Of a DNA stretch of 64,000 bases, positions 27,532 through 34,234 are shown one piece after another. The notes under the pieces are model-generated. The model saw nothing but the letters and a program-made list of their open reading frames with translations, was not told where the DNA came from and ran no database searches. Origin of the DNA: Methylobacillus methanolivorans. GTDB lineage: Bacteria > Pseudomonadota > Gammaproteobacteria > Burkholderiales > Methylophilaceae. The stretch is from positions 779,543 to 843,542 of the forward strand of contig NZ_JAJAVF010000002.1 of the NCBI RefSeq assembly GCF_020531845.1, written 5' to 3'. A program made the position numbers and the translations under genes. The number at the start of each line of letters is the position of its first letter. The stretch's first letter is position 1.

Positions 27532-28583
27532 ACTTTAAGGCCATGACTAAAACGTGAAAACTCGATCACGTTCATTTCATCTTTCCCCTGCTCTATTCTC
27601 GAAGCAGCAAACGCAAGATTCTCAGTTGCGTATTTTGCATAACGATCCACCATAGAACGTGTTTTCCACCCGCCTAGGTCTTTCAGTTCATCGCAGCTTG
27701 TTCCAGCCTGCCTATGCCATGAAGCCCAGGTGTGCCTCAGATCATGAAAACGAAAGTCTTCAATCCCTGCCACGCTAAGCGCGTTGTACCAAGCAGTGTT
27801 GCAGTTACTGCGCTTGATGGGTGCGCCCATATAGGTAAAGCAGTATCGGGAATGCTTTCCGATGTGCTCCTCCAACACCATGATTGCATCGTTATTTAAC
27901 GGAACACCTCTCGGCGTGCCATTTTTGGTTTGGTTCAACCAAGCAGTCTTACGCTGTAAGTCCACTCGGCTCCATTCCAACTCAGTAATTTCCCTTGCTC
28001 GGCATCCTGTAGCAAGTGCGAATTTGACCAATGCGGCTAGATGAGGAGGACAAGCATTAATGAGTTTGCTTGCCTCGTCCTTATTCAACCAGCGATCACG
28101 CTCGACTTCGCCTGTTAGTAGCTTGATCTTAGGAATACTGTCTATCCATTGCCACTCGTCCCGTGCCATCTTGAGCAAGTTACGAATCAGCGCAAGATAG
28201 CGGTTTACAGTGGCAGGCTTAATACCGCGCTTCAACTCCCCTTGTACGATAGTCCACACCACATCCCCATTAACTTGGTTCAGGGTGAGATTACACATAT
28301 AAGGATCAAGGAAGCGGCATATGCGCCTGATATCCTGAATACTCCTCAAACCAGCTTTAAGCGTTAAATACCGAACAACGGCTTCCTGCCATGTACGTTG
28401 AGGTTTGATACCGAAGTGAGTTTCGCGATAGGCATCCAGCTTAAGTTTTGCTAGATAGGCTTCTGCTTCCGCTCGGTCTTCAGTCCCAGAACTTTGGCGT
28501 ACTCTCTTGCCGTTTGCGAGTGTTGCATTGATCCACCAATAGCGTGAATCCTCGCGTTTGTAGATTCCGGTTTCTCGGGCCAT
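27513..28583 (-). CDS. Tyrosine site-specific integrase
   Basis: The 356-aa recombinase has an Arm-type N-terminus (MARETGIYKREDSRYWWINA), a SAM-like core-binding domain and a catalytic domain. Catalytic residues are visible: Arg in ATGCRAREITELEW, His and Arg in FHDLRHTWASWH, Trp in LGGWKTRS, and the nucleophile Tyr in MVDRYAKYA. It would insert and excise the element at the tRNA-Asn 3' end. Its 3' end abuts the left att repeat. The start overlaps alpA by 133 bases; the conserved N-terminus supports the ATG at 28583 despite this long overlap. Confidence 0.92.
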   Translation of the reverse strand: MARETGIYKREDSRYWWINATLANGKRVRQSSGTEDRAEAEAYLAKLKLDAYRETHFGIKPQRTWQEAVVRYLTLKAGLRSIQDIRRICRFLDPYMCNLTLNQVNGDVVWTIVQGELKRGIKPATVNRYLALIRNLLKMARDEWQWIDSIPKIKLLTGEVERDRWLNKDEASKLINACPPHLAALVKFALATGCRAREITELEWSRVDLQRKTAWLNQTKNGTPRGVPLNNDAIMVLEEHIGKHSRYCFTYMGAPIKRSNCNTAWYNALSVAGIEDFRFHDLRHTWASWHRQAGTSCDELKDLGGWKTRSMVDRYAKYATENLAFAASRIEQGKDEMNVIEFSRFSHGLKVKKASA

Positions 28584-28801
28584 GTTATTTCCTTTTTAGC
28601 CCACCTTCGCTCGCGATGCTTATATTCATCCAGCCATTGATCCAAGTCAACTTTGTCATAGACCAAGCGCCGACCAAACTTCACGGCTGGAATTTGCAGT
28701 TCTGCCAATAAGGTCAATCCTATCCCTAGATAATTAGCAGCCTCTTGCTTTGAAAGACAACGCACCTCAGGCAAAGGCAGGTTGCTATCATCACTCCCCA
28801 T
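28451..28801 (-). CDS. AlpA-like DNA-binding regulator/excisionase
   Basis: The 116-aa protein carries a helix-turn-helix of the AlpA/MerR-like excisionase type: LSKQEAANYLGIGLTLLAEL followed by IPAVKFGRRLVYDKVDLDQWLDEYK. Such proteins activate integrase transcription or act as directionality factors. The ATG at 28801 overlaps the rep stop (ATGGGGAGTGA), which suggests translational coupling; the frame is open further upstream to 28918 but inside rep. Its C-terminal 44 codons overlap the integrase start in another frame. Confidence 0.8.
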   Translation of the reverse strand: MGSDDSNLPLPEVRCLSKQEAANYLGIGLTLLAELQIPAVKFGRRLVYDKVDLDQWLDEYKHRERRWAKKEITWPEKPESTNARIHAIGGSMQHSQTAREYAKVLGLKTERKQKPI

Positions 28802-29348
28802 CAGAGGCTTCTCGATAAGCTTTGGCGGCTTCTTCAAGCCAATACTCATCATCCTTGTTTTGATCGTCCAGATTGTTGAGGGTATTGAATTGCCTAGCCT
28901 TGATTGAGACTTTATCATTCACTAGGTCTTCAAACGCCAATCCCGAATCCATAGCACGGTTATTAATGAAGGCCACTAAGGCAGACACGAATGCTGGTCT
29001 AGCAATATCCCAATCTCGATACCCATGTGCAGCCATCCATGTCGTTAATCCACTAAAAGCGCGCTTAAGAGCAATTCGATCGTCTGGGGAGCGTTGATTA
29101 GAAAAGCGGTTTTGCAGTGGCCCACCCTCAGTTTCCCAATCTATAGTGGCCAAGGTCGCCCATAAGGGATGAATTGGCCAACGTGCACGTGTTTTGTCTT
29201 CAAAATTAGGGATAGTGAGCTTGAGGCTCTCAGTGGTCGCGTAAGACCATAATCCATCCAGATTAGCCAACACATCACTAAGCCGCGAAACCCTTTTGGG
29301 TAAGCAGTTGCCGTTTGTATTCAAACTCCAAACGCCATATAGGTTCAC
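28791..29348 (-). pseudogene. C-terminal part of a replication initiator, separated by a frameshift
   Basis: The open frame holds the C-terminal domain of the initiator. From about residue 22 it reads RLSDVLANLDGLWSYATTES, then RARWPIHPLWATLATIDWE, a block typical of replication proteins of small islands and plasmids. The first 20 or so residues of this frame (to about 29285) are an artefact overlapping the N-terminal part in another frame. Removing one base near 29284-29297 fuses the two into a roughly 445-aa protein. No good Shine-Dalgarno is seen for independent translation. Confidence 0.7.
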
Positions 29349-30132
29349 CGATCACCCAGCCTGCCTTTTGCCATAGGGGAATCAGGTAACTCTTATTGCT
29401 TTTGGTGATCTCAAGAAGCTTGTCATAAAGGCGGCCAGCCATCACACCACCAAGACCTATCGCCCAACCCGTAAAGTGGTTGTCCACGGCGTAGCTGTTA
29501 ACACTAGAGGCATGAGTAACCCATGATTCCCTAGTCCAGCTCTCCATATTTAGATCGGAGGAGAAATCTACAAAGAGATCGATGCGGCTTACATTGGCAG
29601 ATGATTCAATCACACCAAGGTTTGATAGCACCTTATATAAAGCCTCTTCAGCGGCCGCTGGCGTCTTGTAGGTGAGGTATTCACTGGAAAGCTTGATATA
29701 GGCCATAGGAGCAGCCTTACTAGGGCGGGAAAGCTGAATTCTGAAAGCATTATCTTCAATGACGTAGCTAAACATCGAAGAGCCTTTATCTTTAACCTCG
29801 AAAAGATGCTCTCCAACGCTGAACTGTGCTTTGGCTTGTTCTAAGGGATTTTCTGATTGAGCTAGACGCTTTAGATCTGCTAGCTGCTGATTAACCTCTG
29901 GATGTAGGTTGCCCTGATAGGATAGATACAAACTATCTACACCCCATCTTAAAAACTTAATCAGACCCGATAAGCTATTGCAGTTATTAATAGCTGTGTT
30001 ACTGGGCACCGCTTCCACCACCAGGTCAGCGTCCGCCCGGCTTGCGCCGGTACGGGCGGCTTCCCCAGTGGTGGCTTGATCTAGTATTTCATCATTAATG
30101 CTACTCTTAGCTTTTGGGGTTTGCATATCCAC
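29278..30132 (-). pseudogene. N-terminal part of a replication initiator (Rep), ends at a frameshift
   Basis: The 284-aa frame contains a rolling-circle-type initiator core. INVSRIDLFVDF-like text (NVSRIDLFVDFSSDL) holds a candidate metal/catalytic region and GRLYDKLLEITKSNKSYL a conserved motif. The tail is GEPIWRLEFEYKRQLLTQKGF, where homologs normally continue. Here the frame stops after GFAA, and the continuation is in the +1 frame. An N-terminal extension of about 55 residues is GC-rich and unlike the rest. Either a decay mutation, a sequencing error or recoding explains the split. If intact it would start replication of the excised element. Confidence 0.7.
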
Positions 30133-30231
30133 TTACTCCGCTTGAGGAATACCAGCATCCCGAATTGGTTACTGGAGTGGATACGAATTTTGTAGAGGTA
30201 TAACGACTGTTACGATGCCGTCAAAAAAACA

Positions 30232-30529
30232 TTACTGCATTGACACCCTGTTATTTCCCTGATACCTCCGATAATCTCTCAATCTTTTAGTTATGTAATT
30301 AACATCCTCTATTCTATTTTGCCATTTGTCTAAGTCGGCCTGCTCACAAATTGTCAAAATCTCAGAATGAGTTAGGTCATTAAGCCAGCAAAGAGAGTCA
30401 AGAAGTGAAAAAACCAAATACACTCCTAGATAACGTATCTTCCCAATGAGTCCAGGCGTTGAATTAATTTTTAATAAGCGTGTTAGGAAAAATTTCTCTG
30501 CATTAAGCTGAGCCCTCTCATAACGCTGT
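30232..30529 (-). pseudogene. 3' part of a frameshifted unknown gene
   Basis: Directly after the stop of the upstream part, the other frame reads KQRYERAQLNAEKFFLTRLL and then INSTPGLIGKIRYLGVYLVF without a break. It continues to LTHSEILTICEQADLDKWQN and the C-terminus YRRYQGNNRVSMQ. A GTG at 30423 could start a 63-aa remnant, but the coding text clearly extends upstream of it to the frameshift. No known domain was recognised. Confidence 0.65.
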
Positions 30530-31168
30530 TTAAAATATTGGATGATTAATGACTAAGGATCGATCAATTTTGGTAGCGCGAAAATAGGCCTCATCATCAC
30601 CCTGAATAGCCTTAGGAACAAGAGACGTCATTTTTTCTCCATTAACCATCAATGAGAATAAATTATGTAAGCTTGAAAATATATGAAGAAATAAATATGT
30701 TCTTTGCTCAATCAAAAGTTTTTGGTCTTCAGAACTCAATGCTTTAAATTGAGATATTGCATGATTTTCTTCTTGTTGAGTATCAGGCCAATCACCCAGA
30801 ATTTCATCAAGCCAAGTCAAATCACTTTTAATGAAATAACCAGTCCAAGAATTTAAAAAATCACCTTGCTCAGAGGGGGAAAGAAAACCAACTTCCTTTT
30901 CCCAATTTAAATACTCACTCTTACCCATAATGAAATACATCAAGCATGCAAGAATTTTTCCTTCGCTCTCATACAATAAAACATAATTATCTATTTTTAG
31001 GTTTGATTTAATTTTTTGCAAATGGCTCGGCATGACAAACCAACCACCTGCGTCAAATTGAAACTCTTTGAACAATTGCAAATATAAAGGAGCGAAAGAA
31101 ACAACTAGCTGAATTGCTAGATCTTTTTTAACCTTAGTCATAGGAACTAAAATTTTCATAAAAATCAA
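30530..31168 (-). pseudogene. 5' part of a frameshifted unknown gene
   Basis: The frame encodes 212 aa and ends VINHPIF, then TAA. The stop is preceded by TTT, and slipping or deleting one T of the TTTT run gives IFKQRYERAQ, joining smoothly to the downstream frame for a total of about 310 aa. The full protein is mostly alpha-helical by composition, has no signal peptide and no recognised domain. It includes LTWLDEILGDWPDTQQEENH and LVPKAIQGDDEAYFRATKID. It is divergent from the retron operon, 67 bases away. Function is unknown; similar hypothetical genes occur on integrative elements, as far as I recall. Confidence 0.65.
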
Positions 31169-31183
31169 TTAGTTATAAAAAAA

Positions 31184-31220
31184 TTGACATTAAATAAATA
31201 CTTGTTAAAAATACAAGTAT
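31184..31220 (+). promoter_or_regulatory. Retron operon promoter with an 8-bp inverted repeat operator
   Basis: TTGACA at 31184-31189 is followed after 16 bases by a TAAAAA-type -10 (31206-31211). An inverted repeat, ATACTTGT (31198-31205) and ACAAGTAT (31213-31220), brackets the -10, 15 bases before the first ATG. This placement suits a repressor; the winged-helix-like protein of the operon is a candidate. Confidence 0.55.
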
Positions 31221-31235
31221 ATAAGTAGGCGAAAA

Positions 31236-32108
31236 ATGCAAATAGAACTCAATTTTATGAATATTGATATTAATAAAAATTTAAGTCAAATTGAATTGCT
31301 TGAAAATGTTCCTTGGCTGGCAAGGGAGCGTTACTCGATAGCAATTAACAACTTATTTTCCGAGTGTGATACGGATGATCAAATTTGGTTAATTTGCAAG
31401 CTTTTATCAGAATTTAAATTGCTAAATTCTACAGAATTTACTGACTCTATAACGCTGATTGCCAAACACATAAATTCTGTATGGTGTTTTAAAGATGATG
31501 CAATAATATGCGCGACCTCAGACTCTGACAAACCAGATGGATCACAAAGTATAATTCGGGCATTGGAAGTTGATCTTAATCCTAAAAATTACAATGCCAT
31601 TTACAACAACATCAGTCCTGCATTTTTCAACAAAAAAAATAGTTCAACAATATTATTGGTTGATGATTTTTTAGGCACAGGTACTACTATGCTTAGAAAA
31701 ATTCAAAGACTTAAAAATCATTTAGAAAAGAAAGATGTTATCCCAACAATATATTTCGCGTGTCTAGCTGGAATGAATGAAGGGTTTGAGAACTTAAAAA
31801 AAATACTTGGTGATAAAAATGTATTTATTCCAATTATTTTTACAAAAGCAATTTCTGAAAACATCACAGATGATGAACAAAGAAAAAAAGCAATTAATGC
31901 AATGCTTGAACTTGAATATAAGATTTTACCGATAACACCATATCCTAGAAAAATAAACTTTAAAGAATATAATTTTGGATTCAACCTTAGTGAAGCACTT
32001 TATTGTCAAGAAGGTGCAAATATTCCAAACAATGTATTTCCAATATTTTGGAAAGGAAATTTAAGTGGCGAATCAAAATCGAGAAAAGCCTTATTTCATA
32101 GAGTCTGA
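31236..32108 (+). CDS. Retron-associated phosphoribosyltransferase-like protein (putative effector)
   Basis: The 290-aa protein has a PRPP-binding loop at residues 142-151 (VDDFLGTGTT) after a hydrophobic strand (STILL), the hallmark of type I phosphoribosyltransferases. The N-terminal 130 residues are helical and unassigned. PRTase-like proteins with a winged-helix partner define one of the published retron types (type III, from memory), in which they are the likely toxic effector held by the RT-msDNA complex. An AGGCGA Shine-Dalgarno precedes the ATG. It overlaps the next gene by 44 bases. The target nucleotide or base is unknown. Confidence 0.75.
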   Translation: MQIELNFMNIDINKNLSQIELLENVPWLARERYSIAINNLFSECDTDDQIWLICKLLSEFKLLNSTEFTDSITLIAKHINSVWCFKDDAIICATSDSDKPDGSQSIIRALEVDLNPKNYNAIYNNISPAFFNKKNSSTILLVDDFLGTGTTMLRKIQRLKNHLEKKDVIPTIYFACLAGMNEGFENLKKILGDKNVFIPIIFTKAISENITDDEQRKKAINAMLELEYKILPITPYPRKINFKEYNFGFNLSEALYCQEGANIPNNVFPIFWKGNLSGESKSRKALFHRV

Positions 32109-32433
32109 TGACTTGTTAGAACGTTGGGAAGACGATAGATACCTGATTGATAGAAGAAAAATATTAACACTCTTACTTAAGTCGGAAAAAGTAATTAATT
32201 TAAACGAATTATATTTAGCTTCTGAAGTATCTATCGTTAGCTTTTCTAAAGCATTAGTTGAATTAAAAAATAAGAAAATTGTTATCCAAAAAGATAAATT
32301 CACTTTAGAGCTATTAGAAAATGCAAAAAAAATTATTTTGGCTAATAGTAAATTTTACTTTTCTCCATCATTAAGTAGATCTTGGAATACTATCCCAACA
32401 TCAATGCTTTATAGAGATAAAGAAATTAAATAA
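32065..32433 (+). CDS. Retron-associated winged-helix-like protein
   Basis: The 122-aa protein starts at a GTG behind AGGAAA, inside the end of the PRTase gene. Residues about 30-80 (DRRKILTLLLKSEKVINLNE, then LYLASEVSIVSFSKALVELK and a KKIVIQKDKF hairpin) look like a winged helix-turn-helix. The combination with a PRTase upstream and retron RNA plus RT downstream matches a tripartite retron layout. It could bind msDNA, the operon operator or the effector. The helix-turn-helix is my reading of pattern only, with moderate certainty. Confidence 0.65.
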   Translation: MANQNREKPYFIESDDLLERWEDDRYLIDRRKILTLLLKSEKVINLNELYLASEVSIVSFSKALVELKNKKIVIQKDKFTLELLENAKKIILANSKFYFSPSLSRSWNTIPTSMLYRDKEIK

Positions 32434-32480
32434 GTAAATATATAATTTACATAAAAAATATATACAGGTATCATACGTTC

Positions 32481-32672
32481 GCCTCACTCTTTAGCCAGAG
32501 GTGAAGTCGCCTCGGGAAGTAAGGGAAGATTCACCTTCCCACCCTCTCTGATAAAAGGCCATCAGAGAGGGTAGCATGGCAGATAAAGCCTGCCAGCTGG
32601 GTAAAGATTAGTATCCACTAATCTTTACCCGTATAAACAACTACTTCACTATCAAAATGTAAAGAGTGAGGC
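32481..32672 (+). ncRNA. Retron msr-msd ncRNA
   Basis: A 192-nt unit lies just before the reverse transcriptase. The ends form a perfect 13-bp inverted repeat, a1 GCCTCACTCTTTA (32481-32493) and a2 TAAAGAGTGAGGC (32660-32672). Directly after a1 comes TTAGC, so G32494 is the predicted branching guanosine. The msr part has hairpins at 32498-32513 (6 bp) and 32523-32540 (6 bp). The msd part has a perfect 12-bp hairpin at 32541-32572, a 6-bp one at 32577-32595 and a perfect 14-bp hairpin at 32599-32630. This layout is that of retron RNAs templating a branched RNA-DNA hybrid. Confidence 0.85.
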
Positions 32673-32676
32673 TCCA

Positions 32677-33729
32677 TTGCTTGAAATTAATGAAGAAATT
32701 TATGAACATCTCTCATCGCATATGGAGCTAGATCAGCGAGATGATCTTTTAAAGTTAATACAAAAATTTGATGATATGCAAATTCCTGCAATTATCACAT
32801 TTGATATTTTTGCTAGAACAGTTAATATCAATAAAAAATCTTTAGCTGCAATGTGTTACGGAGCTGAAAAATTTTACAGAACTTTTAAAATTCCAAAACG
32901 TAGTGGCGGTATGAGACAAATTGATTCTCCATTCCCCAGCTTGTCTTTAGTTCAAAAATGGATATCTAATAATATTTTAGAAAAATTAGATATCGACAAT
33001 GAATCTGCCTGCGCTTATATCAAAGAAAAATCCATTAAGAATCATGTTGAAAAACATATTGATTCAGCGTTTATCCTTAAAATTGACCTCCAAGATTATT
33101 ACCCCACAATTTCTACACGTGACATCATTTATACATTTTCAGAAATTGGTTACCCTGTAAATATTTCCACCTCAATTGCTCATATCCTAAGCTTAAATGG
33201 AGGTCTTCCTCAAGGAGCACCTAGCAGCCCTTTATTAAGTAATATTATTACACTTGGTCTTGATGTAAAAATAAAAGAATACTGTCAAAAAAATAATTTT
33301 TTATACTCAAGATATGCTGATGATCTGGCTATATCCGGCGAAAATATATCTGAGGATAATATTTTAGAGATTTATAGGCTAATCAGTTCTGAAGGATTTA
33401 TTGTCAACACAAGTAAGTCTAAGCTCTACACTCCTAAACAACCGGTTCGTCACTTAACTGGATTAATAATTAATAATGGAAAAATTAGAATACCTAAACA
33501 AACAAGAAAAATGGTAAGACAAAAATTATTCTATATAAGAAATTATTATTTATCAGATCTGGAATCATCATCTAATCATAACCTTTTTTCTTTACATGAC
33601 CCTCTATTGTTAGAGAGAGTTTTAGGATATTTAAACTTTTGGTTATGGATTGAACCAGACTCAGAATTTGCAACAGTTTCGATTCAAGAAATTAAATCAA
33701 TAAAAACAAAACTTCTCGAGTCAATCTAA
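32677..33729 (+). CDS. Retron reverse transcriptase
   Basis: The 350-aa enzyme makes msDNA from the adjacent RNA. Motifs in order: IPKRSGGMRQIDSP (RT1-2, about residues 72-85), LKIDLQDYYPTIS with catalytic Asp137, GLPQGAPSSPLLSN (177-190), SRYADDLAISG with catalytic YADD at 213-216, and RHLTGLIIN (about 258-266), the position of the retron VTG motif. Length is normal for a stand-alone retron RT. The start is a TTG at 32677, five bases after the a2 repeat, with GAGTGAGG as Shine-Dalgarno; this signal lies inside a2. Composition is strongly AT-rich. Confidence 0.93.
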   Translation: MLEINEEIYEHLSSHMELDQRDDLLKLIQKFDDMQIPAIITFDIFARTVNINKKSLAAMCYGAEKFYRTFKIPKRSGGMRQIDSPFPSLSLVQKWISNNILEKLDIDNESACAYIKEKSIKNHVEKHIDSAFILKIDLQDYYPTISTRDIIYTFSEIGYPVNISTSIAHILSLNGGLPQGAPSSPLLSNIITLGLDVKIKEYCQKNNFLYSRYADDLAISGENISEDNILEIYRLISSEGFIVNTSKSKLYTPKQPVRHLTGLIINNGKIRIPKQTRKMVRQKLFYIRNYYLSDLESSSNHNLFSLHDPLLLERVLGYLNFWLWIEPDSEFATVSIQEIKSIKTKLLESI

Positions 33730-33878
33730 TTACTTCCTCGTATCAAAAATTGTTACTGAGGCTTGCTTTTTTGTCTTTGGTCCTGAAAGCTCTTCTGTGA
33801 CTGTATTGACGAAAGCTTACGACCACGTGCGAGCGATGGCGAAATTTAATTAAATAAATCAATATTTTATGTGGAATT

Positions 33879-33934
33879 TTAATCCGTGTGCCTCTGGTTC
33901 GAGTCCAGGTTGGGGAGCCAAATAGAGAAAGGCC
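33879..33934 (+). repeat. Right attachment-site repeat (displaced tRNA-Asn 3' end)
   Basis: Matches 27452-27507 at 51 of 56 positions, including the T-loop, acceptor end and CCA. It lacks the 5' half of a tRNA, so it is not a functional gene. It marks the right boundary of the element, about 150 bases past the reverse transcriptase. Confidence 0.85.
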
Positions 33935-33956
33935 CACAGCAATGTGGGCCTTTTTT
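33928..33956 (+). terminator. Original tRNA-Asn terminator, displaced by insertion
   Basis: AAAGGCCCACA / TGTGGGCCTTT form an 11-bp stem with a GCAA loop, followed by more T. It sits where the terminator of the uninterrupted tRNA would have been. The remaining 33957-34234 shows no gene or clear signal. Confidence 0.8.
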
Positions 33957-34234
33957 CTTTCTTCCGCAATATTCCACTTTTGCCGCAAACCACTTAAGTT
34001 GGCCATAGCCTTAGTGTTGCATTTTTACCACGCTATCGCTTAACCCATCCCTTAGCATCCCAGCTCACACGACCTATCACCAATGGTATATTGCATGGCG
34101 AAGCTTGATCTCCAGTCCCAATTTCCTGGTTTTCAAATTTATTAAATTTTTTGACCCGCCAAGTCTTTTGTAGTCAGAACCCAGCCAATATTCACATGGC
34201 TGCATAAAAGACCGCTCAATTTACCCACTACATC

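Larger units (their letters stand above)
27452..33934. mobile_element. 6.5-kb tRNA-Asn integrative element carrying a retron
   Basis: The element is bounded by the two 56-bp att-like repeats. It contains a tyrosine integrase adjacent to the tRNA, an AlpA-like regulator, a split replication initiator, a split unknown gene and the retron module (31184-33729). No capsid, portal, terminase or conjugation genes are present, so it resembles a small phage-satellite-like or plasmid-like island. From about 30.2 to 33.8 kb it is visibly AT-rich compared with both flanks, so the cargo was probably acquired separately. Five mismatches between the att repeats suggest an old insertion or entry into a divergent tRNA copy. 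It interrupts the organosulfur region. Confidence 0.85.

Noticed and set aside
28802..28918. Longer N-terminus for the AlpA-like protein
   Set aside because: The extra 39 residues lie inside rep and resemble no family; the ATG at 28801 overlaps the rep stop in the usual coupled way.
30232..30423. Independent 63-aa gene starting at GTG 30423
   Set aside because: Coding text in the same frame continues upstream of the GTG to the frameshift at about 30530, so it is the tail of a larger broken gene.
33743..34006. 87-aa minus-strand open frame across the right att repeat
   Set aside because: Its middle reads GSPTWTRTRGTRIKI, the well-known artefact of translating a tRNA 3' end in reverse; it lies over the att repeat and terminator.
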